Source: Sulfitobacter aestuariivivens (lineage in GTDB: Bacteria; Pseudomonadota; Alphaproteobacteria; Rhodobacterales; Rhodobacteraceae). From it: DNA of 64,000 bases. How positions within the stretch are numbered: the stretch's first letter is position 1; every line of letters begins with the position of its first letter. Shown here piece by piece: positions 35,495 through 47,536 of this stretch. The DNA is taken from assembly GCF_014763045.1 (NCBI RefSeq), contig NZ_JACTAG010000001.1:1116001-1180000 (forward strand), written 5' to 3'. The notes under the pieces were generated by a model that saw nothing but the letters and a program-made list of their open reading frames with translations, made no database searches and was not told the DNA's origin. The translations under genes and the position numbers were made by a program.

Positions 35495-36199
35495 ATGTCC
35501 GACCGCGACCGCCCCCTGCTTGCCGTTCTGATCGATGCCGACAACGTGCCCGCCAAACATGCGGCCAAGATCATGCGCGAGGTTGCCTCCATCGGGGAAC
35601 CAGCCCTGCGCCGCGTCTATGGGGATTGGTCCAATGAACAGCTCAAGGGCTGGAAGGACCCGATCCATCACCTTGGCCTTGTGGCCCATCAGGAAACCGC
35701 CAATTCACGCGGCAAGAACGCCACCGACATTGGCCTTGTCATCCACGCCATGGACATCTTGCATTCGGGCAAATTTGACGCTTTCGTGATCGTATCCTCA
35801 GACAGTGACTTTACGGCGCTGGTCAACCGGCTGCGCGAGGATGGCCTGACCGTGATCGGCATCGGAGAGGCCAAGACTCTCGATGGGCTGCGCAACGTCT
35901 ACAACCGTTTCATCCTGATTGAGAACATCCCAGACCCGGACGCCCCCGCAGATACGCCGCGCAAGAGCACGGCAAAAGCTGCCAAGGCGCTCCCGCTGTT
36001 CCGCGAGGCTTTCGACAAGATCGACAGCGAGGATGACTGGTACAATCTGGGCCAGATCGGACAAGCTATTCAGGCCCGCCACCCTGATTTCGACAGTCGT
36101 ACCTATGGGTTTGGAAAACTCAGCGCACTCGTGAATGCGCTGGACAAGCTGGAGACGAAAAAAACGGGCAACCGCCTCTTGGTGCGGCTCAAGGCTTAG
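35495..36199 (+). CDS. NYN domain (LabA/DUF88) protein with C-terminal OST-HTH domain
   Basis: 234 residues. The N-terminal NYN nuclease fold has acidic residues in LIDADNVPAKH (Asp14, Asp16), KNATDIGLVIHAMDIL and VIVSSDSDFTALVNRLRE, a PIN-like metal site. A disordered linker (about 147-162) leads to an OST-HTH/LOTUS-like domain (LFREAFDKIDSEDDWYNLGQIGQAIQ...FGKLSALVNAL, about 163-225), usually RNA-binding. An RNA-processing role is likely, with no known target. Its end overlaps the convergent AbrB-family gene by 11 bases. Confidence 0.9.
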   Translation: MSDRDRPLLAVLIDADNVPAKHAAKIMREVASIGEPALRRVYGDWSNEQLKGWKDPIHHLGLVAHQETANSRGKNATDIGLVIHAMDILHSGKFDAFVIVSSDSDFTALVNRLREDGLTVIGIGEAKTLDGLRNVYNRFILIENIPDPDAPADTPRKSTAKAAKALPLFREAFDKIDSEDDWYNLGQIGQAIQARHPDFDSRTYGFGKLSALVNALDKLETKKTGNRLLVRLKA

Positions 36200-37229
36200 A
36201 CCGACCCAACATCGCGGGTAGTAGCACGCTCAGCACCAGCAGTCGCGAGATGTGGCAGGCCGCAACAAACCCCGGCACCACGCCGATGATCACGCCCATG
36301 ACGATCATCGTCTCAAGCCCGCCGGGCGCAAAGGCCACCAGCACGTGCGCCAGCGGCATGCCAAGCGCCCAGGCCACAGGAATCGCACCTGATACTGTCA
36401 GCACGGCGGCGATGCCGGTGGTGGTAAGCCCCGCTGCCAACCCACCCGCCAGCGCCTTTAAAGTCATGCCGGAAAACCGCGTGCCAATGAGCGCCCCGAA
36501 CACCAGATAGGCCGGCAACACCAGCCAGTCCGGCGGCACACCCGGTGCCCATCCCGTCAGATGACCAACCCCTGAGGTCAGCATCGCCCCCAGCAACAGC
36601 GCCGCTGGCACCCGAAGGTGCGCAATCACCCGCGCCACCAACAGGGCTGTGGCAAAGACAACCAGCAGCGTCAGCAGCGGCATGATCTCTCCCTGCGGCG
36701 CGATGGCGCCGTTTACATCGACGCCCATCCACAGGGCGACAAAGGGAACCACGATGGACAGGCACAACAGCCGCACAGATTGCACGATGGACACCCGTGC
36801 AACATCCGCCCCACTTTCCTGCGCGTAGGCAACGACAAAGCTCAGGTGGCCGGGCGACCCGGCCAGCAGGGCGGCCCTGTGATCAAAGCCGAACTGGCGC
36901 ACCAAAACGCGGCGGCAGATCAACAACATCATCCAGATCAGGACCACAACGAACAAGACCGCCAGCGGCCAGCGGATCATCGCCCCCAGCGCATCGCGAT
37001 CAAACCCGCTGCCAACGGCAACGCCCAGCACGACGAAACAAACGTCGCGCAGACCCGGCGCAATCTCGACCCGCAATCCCGCAAGCCCGGAAAGGCTGAC
37101 TGCAACCGCAGGCCCCAGCAGAATGAACACCGGGGCAGACCCCAGCCAGGCCAAAACCGCGCCAAGGGTGGCGATCGCCAGTGTGACGGTCGTCCGGACA
37201 CCGATGTGACGGTCATTCAATCCCTGCAT
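36189..37229 (-). CDS. AbrB-family membrane protein (AmoA/AbrB duplication type)
   Basis: 346 residues, almost all hydrophobic, in two similar halves. Each has the glycine/proline-rich signature of the family: GSPGHLSFVVAYAQESGADVARVSIVQSVRLL in the first and FAPGGLETMIVMGVIIGVVPGFVAACHISRLL in the second. Often labelled putative ammonia monooxygenase, which is misleading; it is probably a transporter. Named after a domain, not the Bacillus AbrB regulator. Confidence 0.85.
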   Translation of the reverse strand: MQGLNDRHIGVRTTVTLAIATLGAVLAWLGSAPVFILLGPAVAVSLSGLAGLRVEIAPGLRDVCFVVLGVAVGSGFDRDALGAMIRWPLAVLFVVVLIWMMLLICRRVLVRQFGFDHRAALLAGSPGHLSFVVAYAQESGADVARVSIVQSVRLLCLSIVVPFVALWMGVDVNGAIAPQGEIMPLLTLLVVFATALLVARVIAHLRVPAALLLGAMLTSGVGHLTGWAPGVPPDWLVLPAYLVFGALIGTRFSGMTLKALAGGLAAGLTTTGIAAVLTVSGAIPVAWALGMPLAHVLVAFAPGGLETMIVMGVIIGVVPGFVAACHISRLLVLSVLLPAMLGRSKP

Positions 37230-37332
37230 GACCCTTCGCTATCACCCGCGCCAAAGACTGGCCAGCGCCCTTGCACGCGGTGCCTAAAACGGTCAAGGCA
37301 GGTGCACTGATTTTCCAGCACAAGGGCCGGCC

Positions 37333-38235
37333 ATGGACAATCTGAGAGGTGCCGCACTGATGGTTCTGTCCATGCTGGGCTTTGCCATCGAGGACACGTT
37401 TATCAAGCTGATGGCAGGCGCGCTGCCCGTCGGTCAATTGCTTGTCATGCTGGGCTGTTGTGGTGGGGCCGTCTTTTACCTTGCGGTCAAGGCGCAGGGG
37501 GACCGCATCCTGGTCCCCGAATTGCTGACCATCCCGATCCTGCTGCGCGCCATTGGGGAATTCATCGGCACGCTTGGCTTTGTCTCGGCGATCATGTTGA
37601 CACCCATCTCAACCGCTTCGGCCATTCTGCAGGTCACGCCGCTTGTCGTCACCCTGGGGGCCGCCCTGTTTCTGGGCGAAACCGTTGGGTGGCGCCGTTG
37701 GGCCGCGATTCTGGTGGGGCTTTTTGGCGTGCTGCTGATCATCCGCCCCGGCATGGACAGTTTTGAGCCGCTGTCCGTGCTGGCCCTGATTGGCGTCTTT
37801 GGTCTCGCGATGCGTGACCTTGCCACCCGCCGGGTGCCAGCCAGCACCAGCACCATGCAGCTTAGCTGCATCGGATTTCTGGCCATTGTGCCGGGCGGCG
37901 CCGGGCTTATGGCTGTCACCGGCACGCCCTATGTCATGCCCGACGTCCAGACGTGGATCTATTTCACCAGCGCCTTGTGTATCGGCCTTCTTGCCTACTA
38001 CGCCATCGTGGCCGCGATGCGGGTGGGCGACATCAGCTATGTGACCCCCTTTCGCTACACGCGCCTGCTTTTTGCGCTGATCGCGGGCATGATCGTTTTT
38101 CGCGAACGGCCCGATGCGCTGATGCTTGTCGGTGCGGCAATCATTGTGGGATCGGGTATCTATACTGTCTGGCGCGAACGCAAAGTCGCGCAGCGTGCCG
38201 CCGCGAGCCTTTCCAAGCCCGCCCCGTCGCGCTAA
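37333..38235 (+). CDS. EamA/DMT family transporter (second copy)
   Basis: 300 residues with about ten membrane segments in two EamA halves (MDNLRGAALMVLSMLGFAIEDTFIKLMAG; DISYVTPFRYTRLLFALIAGMIVF). It has RhaT/YdcZ-like drug-metabolite exporter features and no substrate clue. Distinct in sequence from the EamA protein at 30150. Starts 104 bases from the divergent AbrB-family gene and 39 bases before eno, so may share its transcript. Confidence 0.88.
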   Translation: MDNLRGAALMVLSMLGFAIEDTFIKLMAGALPVGQLLVMLGCCGGAVFYLAVKAQGDRILVPELLTIPILLRAIGEFIGTLGFVSAIMLTPISTASAILQVTPLVVTLGAALFLGETVGWRRWAAILVGLFGVLLIIRPGMDSFEPLSVLALIGVFGLAMRDLATRRVPASTSTMQLSCIGFLAIVPGGAGLMAVTGTPYVMPDVQTWIYFTSALCIGLLAYYAIVAAMRVGDISYVTPFRYTRLLFALIAGMIVFRERPDALMLVGAAIIVGSGIYTVWRERKVAQRAAASLSKPAPSR

Positions 38236-40056
<1,821 letters not shown>

Positions 40057-40060
<4 letters not shown>

Positions 40061-41124
40061 CCGAAGCGGTCGGGACGATAGGGCGCGATCAGCGCCTGCT
40101 GGGCATTGCTCAGCGCGGCACCCAACACCTGTGCCGACAGTATCTCGGCAACCACCGGGGCAAGCGTGATCCCTGAATGCATCACAGCGGTGAAAAGCCC
40201 CTCGGGTCCACAGGCGCCGACGACCGGCAAACCATCCTGCGGCACCGGACGCTGGGCCAGGGCCACGTCCTGCCAGACTAATTTTGTCCCCGGCAACATC
40301 GCCTGCAAGCGCTCCAGTGCCGCATCAGCAAGCTGGTCGGGTCTGGCCCAGATGCGGTTGGTGTCATCTGCCTGATTCGACACCGCGGTCGGCATCACGA
40401 TCTGGCCCTCGGGGGTTTGCCGGAATTCCCCTGCGGGGGCCACGCAGATGTGGCTCAGCGTCGGCGCAATCGGCGCTGTCCGAAAGATCACCCCGGGCCG
40501 GTCCAGCATCGGTAGGGCCACGCCCAACGGCGACAACAAATCCGTGCTCCCGTTGCCGCCAGCCACCACGACCGCATCGGCGGGCAAATCCCCACCGGGT
40601 ATGCGCAGACCGCACACCCGACTGCCCTTTGCCAGAATGCCCGAAACGCGACACCCTGTCATCACCCGCGCGCCGGACGCCTTCAAAAGCGCTTGCGTCA
40701 AGGAGCCCGGCTCCGCGGCGGCCTCGTCCTCAAACAGAATGGCCCGATCGGCTGCCTTTACCTGCGGTTCCAGCCGCGCCAGCTCCGCCCGGTCCACAAT
40801 CCGCGCGTGATAGCCCAGCGCCCGCAGATCGCGCTCTTGCGCCTCAAGGGCCTCACCCTCTTCCTCCCAACACAGGCACCCCGACCAGTAGACCGGCACG
40901 TCAAGAACACGACAAAGCTGCCGGTAGGCCTCGATGCTGGCCGCCCGCAACGCAAAATGCGCCGCATCCGCATAATAGCTCGCGTTGATCCAGCCAAAAG
41001 ACGCCCCTGTCGCCCCCGCGGCTGGGCCTGCGGCATCAACAATCGTGACCTGAGCCCCCTGCCTGCCCAGCGCATAGGCAAGGCTGGCCCCAATGATCCC
41101 TGCACCGACAATTGCAACCTGCAT
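40057..41124 (-). CDS. FAD-dependent oxidoreductase (DAO family)
   Basis: 355 residues. The N-terminal VAIVGAGIIGASLAYALGRQGAQVTIVD is a Rossmann FAD-binding motif with the acidic end at residue 29; GASFGWINASYY and the C-terminal GLPVVGACGPEGLFTAVMHSGITLAP are DAO-family segments. Members oxidise amino acids such as glycine, sarcosine or D-amino acids; which one is not visible. Monocistronic, divergent from the cupin gene with 44 bases between. Confidence 0.87.
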
Positions 41125-41168
41125 ATGGCCCCCTTGGCATGCCCCGGACCCCACCCTAAGCTGCGGTC

Positions 41169-41585
41169 ATGACAGCGCAAGAGATCATCGACCATCTCGC
41201 CCTCGCACCGCATCCGGAGGGCGGCCATTATCGCCAGACATGGGTCGCGGAAAACCCGGGCCGTCCCACAGGCACCTGCATCTATTTCCTTCTCCGTGCA
41301 GGCGAAAGCAGTCATTGGCACCGGGTTGATGCCACCGAAATCTGGCTTTTTCACGCAGGTGCACCGCTGATCCTGTCGATATCTGAAACCGATGCAGGCC
41401 CCGCAAAGGACCATATGCTGACCCCGAATCTGGCAAAAGGCGCGCCGCAACTGATCGTGCCGGAAAACCACTGGCAGGCCGCGCGCAGCACGGGCGACTG
41501 GACTCTGGTCAGCTGCACGGTGTCCCCCGGCTTTACCTTTGATGGCTTCACCCTGGCCCCCCCTGGCATGGAGATCCCGCAATGA
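41169..41585 (+). CDS. Cupin domain protein (DUF985)
   Basis: 138 residues. APHPEGGHYRQTW, TCIYFLLRAGESSHWHRVDATEIWLFHAGAPL and the VPENHWQAARSTGDWTLVSCTVSPGF tail match the DUF985 cupin family. The histidines in SHWHRV and a Glu in the next strand could bind a metal. Function unknown; distant relatives are sugar epimerases. ATGA overlap with the next gene. Confidence 0.9.
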   Translation: MTAQEIIDHLALAPHPEGGHYRQTWVAENPGRPTGTCIYFLLRAGESSHWHRVDATEIWLFHAGAPLILSISETDAGPAKDHMLTPNLAKGAPQLIVPENHWQAARSTGDWTLVSCTVSPGFTFDGFTLAPPGMEIPQ

Positions 41586-41884
41586 ACCGCCGCTTGATGG
41601 TTTACCTCGCACTCGTACTGATCGTCGGGCTTTATCTCTATGATCGCGAGACCAGCACCGAAACTGTCCTCCCCGCCACCGTCACCGGTGTAGAGGCGCG
41701 CGATGATGCCGCCGGGCCCGAAATCTGGCACATCACCGCGCAAATCGGCGACCAGCGCGTGGTCTTGTCCCCGCTACAGGCCCGGCCCGATCTGTCCCCC
41801 GGCGACCGCATCTGCGTCACGCGCATCCAGCGGCCGGATCAGCCCGATGAACTGCGCCGCGCAAACGCAGGCGCAACCTGCTAG
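41582..41884 (+). CDS. Small membrane-anchored hypothetical protein
   Basis: 100 residues: an N-terminal membrane segment (MVYLALVLIVGLYLYD, about 6-21) then a hydrophilic domain with short beta-strand-like segments (EIWHITAQIGDQRVVLSPLQ...GDRICVTRI) that may form a small OB- or SH3-like barrel. Not recognised. It lies between the cupin gene (4-base overlap) and the desaturase gene (4-base gap), so is co-transcribed with both. Confidence 0.75.
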   Translation: MNRRLMVYLALVLIVGLYLYDRETSTETVLPATVTGVEARDDAAGPEIWHITAQIGDQRVVLSPLQARPDLSPGDRICVTRIQRPDQPDELRRANAGATC

Positions 41885-41888
41885 CGGG

Positions 41889-42779
41889 ATGGATCACACC
41901 GCCTTCATCGCCTCGCTCAGCCCACAGGACAAGACCGCCCTTCACGCACGCTCTGACCAGCGCGGCCTGCGACATTTGGCAGGCCACCTTGGCGTCCTTA
42001 TCGCGATGGCGCTCTATGTGGGCCTTCAACTGCCGCTTTGGCCCTTGATGCTGCTGCCCTACGGCATCACGCTGATGTTTCTCTTTACCCTGAGCCATGA
42101 ATGCACCCATGCCACGCCCTTTGCCCACCCGCGCCTGAATGACATTGTCGGCCATGCGGTATCGCTGCCGCTGCTGCTGCCGTTCACATGGTTTCGATAT
42201 TTCCATCTGGCGCATCACAAATACACCAACGATCCCGACCGCGACCCGGAACTTGCCGGTGGTGGCCGCCCCCAAACATGGCGCGCCTATCTGATCTACC
42301 TAAGCGGCTGGGGCTATTGGTCAGCCAATGCCCGCACTTTGTGGCAACACGCCCTGGGCCGGGTCACAGCCCCCTACTTGCCCGTTCGCAAACACCCCGC
42401 CATCATCCGCGAGGCACGCATCCTGCTGGCCTGCTACGCCCTGCTGGCGCTGTCGCTGTTCATCAGCCCGCTGGCCCTGACCCTTCTGGTCCTGCCCGCC
42501 CTGATCGGCCAACCGTTCCTGCGCCTGTACCTGCTGGCAGAACACGGCCACTGCCCACCGGTGGCGAACATGCTTGAAAACACCCGCACGACCCTGACCA
42601 ATCGCATCGTGCGCTTTCTGGCCTGGAACATGCCCTATCACGCGGAACACCACGCCATGCCGATGGTGCCGTTCCACGCCCTGCCCGACCTGCACGAACG
42701 GGTCCAGGCGCACCTGAAATCAGTCTCGGACGGCTATGCCAGCTTCACGCGCGACTACGCGCGGGAACTGGGGCGTTAG
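41889..42779 (+). CDS. Membrane fatty acid desaturase family protein
   Basis: 296 residues. The three histidine boxes of membrane di-iron desaturases are HECTH (70-74), HLAHH (106-110) and HAEHH (near 255), with hydrophobic pairs between them. Relatives act on lipids, carotenoids or alkanes; the electron donor and substrate are unknown. The start is at ATG 41889; the frame is open upstream through the preceding gene. Stop overlaps the convergent anmK by 4 bases. Confidence 0.88.
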   Translation: MDHTAFIASLSPQDKTALHARSDQRGLRHLAGHLGVLIAMALYVGLQLPLWPLMLLPYGITLMFLFTLSHECTHATPFAHPRLNDIVGHAVSLPLLLPFTWFRYFHLAHHKYTNDPDRDPELAGGGRPQTWRAYLIYLSGWGYWSANARTLWQHALGRVTAPYLPVRKHPAIIREARILLACYALLALSLFISPLALTLLVLPALIGQPFLRLYLLAEHGHCPPVANMLENTRTTLTNRIVRFLAWNMPYHAEHHAMPMVPFHALPDLHERVQAHLKSVSDGYASFTRDYARELGR

Positions 42780-43891
42780 GGTAGGCTGACCGTCCCGCCC
42801 CCGACCGCCGCGCGCACCCCGGTGGTCCCGGGGCAAGAGGTCGGCAATCCGCGTGCCACGCGCACGGCAAGAAACCCAAAGGCCTGCGCCTCCAGCATAT
42901 CGCCATCCAGCCCGATCTCCTCGACCGGGGCGACAGGGCAGTCAAGCGACACCGCCAACATCTGCATCAGCACCGGATTGTGCCGCCCGCCGCCTGTCAC
43001 CAGCACGCGCTCAGGCGGCGTTGGGCAATGCTGCATCGCCTCGGCCACCCCAGCAGCGCACATGGCGGTCAATGTGGCCGCAGCATCGGCATCTGACAGC
43101 TCCCCCACAAGATCGACCATTTCGGCAAAGTCATTACGATCGAGCGATTTGGGCGGGATGCGCGCGAAATAGGGCTCTGCGAGAAAGAGCTCCAACGCGC
43201 CCTGCGCCACAGTCCCCCGGGCGGCCAGACGCCCGCCTTCATCAAAGGTTCTGCCAAGACGCGCCTGCATCAGATCATTCAGCGGCGCATTGGCAGGCCC
43301 GGTATCAAAGGCCAGCAAGGCGCCGTCCTGCTCAGGCCGGTCCAGCGCCGGATCAACCCACGTGAGGTTCCCGACACCGCCAAGGTTCAAGAACCCAACA
43401 GGTGCCACAAGCCCCGCGAACCGCGCACAAGCGTGATGAAAAAACGGCGCCAGCGGCGCGCCTTCCCCGCCAAGCGCCACATCCGCCGTGCGAAAATCCC
43501 AAACGACCGGCACGCCCAACGCAGCAGCCAAGGCCGCCCCATCCCCCACCTGCAACGTCCCTTGGGCCTTGGGCGCATGGGCAAGGGTCTGACCGTGAAA
43601 CCCGATCAGCTCTGCCCCCGACAGATCGCACAACGCTTTAAGATGTGCGGCATCAACGACCTCTGCCGCCGCATCCACTTCGGCCCCTGCCCATTTGCCC
43701 AGACCGGCCCGGATCACGGCGCGCTCAGCGTCGCTATAGGGCCGATACCGCGTCTCACCAAAGCCCTCAATCTCATGTCCGTCGGTGCGCACAACGGCGA
43801 TATCCACACCATCCAGCGAGGTGCCCGACATCGCGCCGCAGGCATTCACCACCCCCGTCTTCCCGATCCGCTTTTGTGCGGCCTTATTCAT
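42776..43891 (-). CDS. anmK: Anhydro-N-acetylmuramic acid kinase
   Basis: 371 residues. It begins with the ATP-site motif [16 protein letters not shown] and contains [36 protein letters not shown] and [12 protein letters not shown], all typical of AnmK. It phosphorylates and opens anhydro-MurNAc in peptidoglycan recycling, the same pathway as NagZ at 58324. An AAAGGA site precedes ATG 43891; the frame is open upstream into the tyrS start, but without family similarity. Divergent from tyrS. Confidence 0.95.
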   Translation of the reverse strand: MNKAAQKRIGKTGVVNACGAMSGTSLDGVDIAVVRTDGHEIEGFGETRYRPYSDAERAVIRAGLGKWAGAEVDAAAEVVDAAHLKALCDLSGAELIGFHGQTLAHAPKAQGTLQVGDGAALAAALGVPVVWDFRTADVALGGEGAPLAPFFHHACARFAGLVAPVGFLNLGGVGNLTWVDPALDRPEQDGALLAFDTGPANAPLNDLMQARLGRTFDEGGRLAARGTVAQGALELFLAEPYFARIPPKSLDRNDFAEMVDLVGELSDADAAATLTAMCAAGVAEAMQHCPTPPERVLVTGGGRHNPVLMQMLAVSLDCPVAPVEEIGLDGDMLEAQAFGFLAVRVARGLPTSCPGTTGVRAAVGGGTVSLP

Positions 43892-43954
43892 GGCCTTTTC
43901 CTTTGCCCCGCTGCCCCCTATAGAGTGCCCCGCAATACGCACATGAGGCAAGCC

Positions 43955-45199
43955 ATGACCTACCACCCCAAATCGGACTTCATCCACACGATGATGGAGC
44001 GCGGCTTTCTCGCCGATTGCACCGATTATCAGGGGCTGGACGAGGCTCTTTTGAAGGGCGCGCAACCCGGCTACATCGGCTTTGACGCCACGGCGAAATC
44101 GCTGCACGTGGGCAGCCTCATCCAGATCATGATGCTGCGCTGGCTGCAAAAAACCGGCGGCAAGCCGATCACCCTGATGGGTGGCGGCACCACCAAGGTG
44201 GGCGATCCGTCGTTTCGCGCCGACGAACGCCCGCTGATGGGGCCGGAACAGATCGATGCGAATATTGCGGGTATCAAAAAGGTCTTTTCCGCCTACCTCA
44301 CCTACGGTGATGGTCCGTCAGATGCGCTGATGATCAATAACGCCGAATGGCTGGATGATCTGAACTACCTTGATTTTCTGCGCGACATCGGGCGGCATTT
44401 CTCGATCAACCGCATGCTGTCCTTCGAGTCGGTCAAATCCCGGCTCGACCGCGAGCAATCGCTGTCGTTTCTCGAATTCAACTACATGATCCTGCAGGCC
44501 TATGACTTTATGGAACTGCACCGCCGCTATGGCTGCATCCTGCAGATGGGCGGCAGCGACCAATGGGGCAACATCGTCAACGGCATCGACCTCACCCGCC
44601 GGGTGATCGATGGCGAAGTGTACGGGCTGACCTCGCCCCTGCTGACCACCAGCGACGGCAAGAAGATGGGTAAATCGCAGTCCGGCGCGGTCTGGCTGAA
44701 CCCTGACATGCTGTCGCCCTACGAATTCTGGCAATTCTGGCGTAACACCACAGACGCGGACGTGGGCCGGTTCCTCAAGCTCTACACCGAAATGCCGGTC
44801 GACGAATGCGACCGTCTGGGCGCGCTCGAAGGGTCCGAGATCAACGAAGCCAAGGTGCGTCTCGCCAATGAAGTCACCACGCTCCTGCACGGGGCTGAGG
44901 CCGCGACAGCCGCCGAGGCCACCGCGCGCGAAGTCTTTGAAAAAGGCGGTGTGGGCGACGATCTGCCCACGCTGACAATCGCACCAGCCGATCTGCCCCT
45001 GTCCATCGTACAGGCCATCGTGCGCTCCGGGCTGGCAGGCTCAGGCAAGGAAGCAAAACGGCTGATCGCGGAAAACGGCGCACGGATCGACGACCAGCCG
45101 CTGACAGACGCGGGCCTGATGCTGGACGCCGGCGCGCTGTCCTCTCCGATCAAACTGAGCGCGGGAAAGAAACGGCACGCGCTGGTGACACTGGGCTAG
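43955..45199 (+). CDS. tyrS: Tyrosyl-tRNA synthetase
   Basis: 414 residues. Begins [21 protein letters not shown]; the class-I signatures are [14 protein letters not shown] (HIGH-like HVGS) and KKMGKS (KMSKS-like). The C-terminal S4-like RNA-binding region reads [22 protein letters not shown]. An in-frame ATG at 43943 (MRQA) is possible, but 43955 fits the family. Its stop overlaps the convergent cyclase gene by 4 bases (CTAG). Confidence 0.96.
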   Translation: MTYHPKSDFIHTMMERGFLADCTDYQGLDEALLKGAQPGYIGFDATAKSLHVGSLIQIMMLRWLQKTGGKPITLMGGGTTKVGDPSFRADERPLMGPEQIDANIAGIKKVFSAYLTYGDGPSDALMINNAEWLDDLNYLDFLRDIGRHFSINRMLSFESVKSRLDREQSLSFLEFNYMILQAYDFMELHRRYGCILQMGGSDQWGNIVNGIDLTRRVIDGEVYGLTSPLLTTSDGKKMGKSQSGAVWLNPDMLSPYEFWQFWRNTTDADVGRFLKLYTEMPVDECDRLGALEGSEINEAKVRLANEVTTLLHGAEAATAAEATAREVFEKGGVGDDLPTLTIAPADLPLSIVQAIVRSGLAGSGKEAKRLIAENGARIDDQPLTDAGLMLDAGALSSPIKLSAGKKRHALVTLG

Positions 45200-46866
45200 C
45201 TTTCCGGCATCCCGGCCCGGCGCAGGCCCTCGAAATAATACTCTGTCCCGGGTGTATCGACATAGCGACTGCCTGAGCGCACCGATGCGATTGTCGCATC
45301 GGGCAGAATCGCGCGGTGTTCTTCCAGCGCGGCACGTGCTTCTGCATCGCGCCCCAACTGGGCAAGAGCGGCAATACGCCAGCGATGCGCGGCAGTGTAG
45401 CCCGGCACCGCCGCGATTGCCTGCTCGCTGAAATCAAGGCCTTCCTCGAACCGACCTAGCTGGATCAGGCATGACCCTTTGCCGCTGATCGCGGCGACAG
45501 CCAGATTGTTGAAACGGGCAAATGACAGAAAACGGTCAAAACAGGCCAAACCCTGCGTAGGTTGCCCGGTGAACTGATAGATAAAACCCGCGCAGATCAG
45601 CGCATTGGGATCAAATGGCATATCCCGCATGAACGTTGCAATATCCGCGCGTGCCTTGGCCACATCCCCATCCCGCACATAGGCACCATAGGCCCGAATG
45701 ACGCGCGACGACGATGCAGCCCCGCCCAATTCTTCTGCCTTCTCAAAGGCCTGTGGCATTTCGGGTTGAATGTCGGCCAGCAGATCGGTGAACCCCTGAG
45801 ACCCGGCTGTCGCCGACAGGGCAAGAAACACCTCGTAAGGCAGACTGCTGGTGGGACTAAGCGCAATCGCGTGGCGCAGATCCTCGACCGCGCGGGCAAG
45901 CGACGCGCGGTCCGCAAAGCTGGAGGACGTCGCCCGCAACACCCAATCCCGCCAGGTGCGGTCTTGCGGCGCCAGCGCGTTCACCCGCCCCAGCTCCCGC
46001 TCAATGATCAGGGCATAAATCCGGTCGGCAATGTCCGCCGATGTCCTGTCCTGCCAGTCAAAGGCATCGTCCATCCGGCCATCATACTTGCCACGCCACA
46101 GCCGCTGCTCTTTGCGATCTTTCAGATGCACATCCAGCCGCATCCGGTCGCCCTTGATCCTCAAACGTGCATGCAAGGCATAGCTCGCCCCGTCCGGCTG
46201 GGCCTGTATCGTCGCCATCAATCCACGCGTGCCCCCCAGGAAACTCTCCAGATCATGGGTCAGACCATCGGCCAGGTCGCGGGCATCGTCGCTCTCAGGA
46301 TGGCAGGCTGCGGGCACGATGGCCAGATGCGGAAAACCCGACCGCTGCCGCTGGTTCAGCGCCGCGCCCCCAATGGCCCCGCCACGGGTCCAGATCCGAA
46401 CCGGGCGTGTGATGTTTTTGAGATCAATGGTGCCCGCGTCATCGAAAGCGGGCTGCAACGTCCCGTCCAAGACACCATAAACCGCATCAGACAGGCTCAG
46501 CCCCCCCGGATTGATTGCCGCTTCCAGCCGCGCGGCCACGTTCACCCCGTCACCAAAGACATCTTCGTCCATCACTGTCACATCGCCCAAATGCACACCA
46601 ATTCTGATCTGAATGTCACGCTCCAGCACCATCTTGTCCTGCAGCCGCATAGCGCATGTAGCCGCCTCGGTCGCGCTGGCGAATGTCACGATCCACCCGT
46701 CGCCCATGTTCTTGACGATCCGCCCCCGGTATCCCGCCACAACGGGCGCAAACACCTCCTGTCGGATGCGTCCCAGGGACGCAATTGTGCCGGTGGCATC
46801 CGCACCCATCATGCGCGAATACCCCACCACATCGACAGCCATGACCGCAACAAGTGTCTGTTCCAT
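45196..46866 (-). CDS. Adenylate/guanylate cyclase domain protein with TolB-like and TPR regions
   Basis: 556 residues. The class III cyclase domain (1 to about 165) has both metal aspartates ([12 protein letters not shown], Asp12; KNMGDGWIV, Asp56) and the transition-state residues in [15 protein letters not shown], so it should be active. The middle (about 190-300, [12 protein letters not shown]...[15 protein letters not shown]) resembles the periplasmic-TolB-like N-domain found in such proteins, and the C-terminal half is TPR-like helices. No membrane segment is obvious. Likely a cytoplasmic cAMP source; its stimulus is unknown. Confidence 0.88.
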   Translation of the reverse strand: MEQTLVAVMAVDVVGYSRMMGADATGTIASLGRIRQEVFAPVVAGYRGRIVKNMGDGWIVTFASATEAATCAMRLQDKMVLERDIQIRIGVHLGDVTVMDEDVFGDGVNVAARLEAAINPGGLSLSDAVYGVLDGTLQPAFDDAGTIDLKNITRPVRIWTRGGAIGGAALNQRQRSGFPHLAIVPAACHPESDDARDLADGLTHDLESFLGGTRGLMATIQAQPDGASYALHARLRIKGDRMRLDVHLKDRKEQRLWRGKYDGRMDDAFDWQDRTSADIADRIYALIIERELGRVNALAPQDRTWRDWVLRATSSSFADRASLARAVEDLRHAIALSPTSSLPYEVFLALSATAGSQGFTDLLADIQPEMPQAFEKAEELGGAASSSRVIRAYGAYVRDGDVAKARADIATFMRDMPFDPNALICAGFIYQFTGQPTQGLACFDRFLSFARFNNLAVAAISGKGSCLIQLGRFEEGLDFSEQAIAAVPGYTAAHRWRIAALAQLGRDAEARAALEEHRAILPDATIASVRSGSRYVDTPGTEYYFEGLRRAGMPES

Positions 46867-46993
46867 CGCCCCCCCTTCGCGCACTCTAACGGGACCCCGA
46901 TGAGGTTGGCCACCCATGCGCTGCGTGCTTGCCAGCCCGCACCGGCACAGCTAGCCATTAATCCAGCCGTTTCCGCAAAAGGAGCACCCGACG

Positions 46994-47536
46994 TTGACTT
47001 CTCAGAAAGACCTGATGGCCGCAGGCGCGTGGTATTCCTGCCTTGATGATGAGCTTGAAGGCCTTCGAATGCGCGCCCGCAACGCGGTCCATGCTCACAA
47101 TCACCTGCCCCCAGGTGATCGGCAAACCCTCAGCGCGCCCTTGCGTGCCCTCTTTGCCGCTGTAGGTCCCGACTGCCTGATCGAAGCGCCGTTTCACTGC
47201 TCGTACGGGATGAACATCCACCTTGGCCGGGCTGTCTACATGAACGCGGGCTGTGTCATCCTCGACAGCGCCCCGGTGCATATCGGCGATGGCACCATGA
47301 TCGGCCCCCTGACCCAGATACTCTGTGCCGAGCATCACAAGAACGCCGATGAAAGGACCAAAGGTATGGAAATCGCCCTGCCCGTCACCATCGGACGCAA
47401 TGTCTGGATCGGCGCGGGGGCGATCATCCTGCCCGGAGTAACGGTGCATGATCAGGCCATTGTCGCAGCGGGCGCGGTGGTCACCCAGGATGTAGAAGCT
47501 GGCCAAACGGTCAAAGGCGTGCCAGCACGCCGCTAG
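46994..47536 (+). CDS. Maltose/galactoside O-acetyltransferase family protein
   Basis: 180 residues. A helical N-terminal Mac domain (about 3-60) is followed by a left-handed parallel beta-helix made of hexapeptide repeats ([58 protein letters not shown]), with the catalytic-His segment [11 protein letters not shown]. Works as a trimer acetylating sugars with acetyl-CoA. Start is TTG 46994 after an AAGGAG site (46979-46984). Its stop overlaps convergent uup by 4 bases. Confidence 0.9.
   Translation: MTSQKDLMAAGAWYSCLDDELEGLRMRARNAVHAHNHLPPGDRQTLSAPLRALFAAVGPDCLIEAPFHCSYGMNIHLGRAVYMNAGCVILDSAPVHIGDGTMIGPLTQILCAEHHKNADERTKGMEIALPVTIGRNVWIGAGAIILPGVTVHDQAIVAAGAVVTQDVEAGQTVKGVPARR

Noticed and set aside
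36189..37229. Ammonia monooxygenase
   Set aside because: This label is often copied to AbrB-family membrane proteins; no copper or di-iron oxygenase residues are visible.
45562..47046. 494-codon open frame on the plus strand across the cyclase gene
   Set aside because: Antisense to a conserved cyclase/TPR protein, with no domain of its own.
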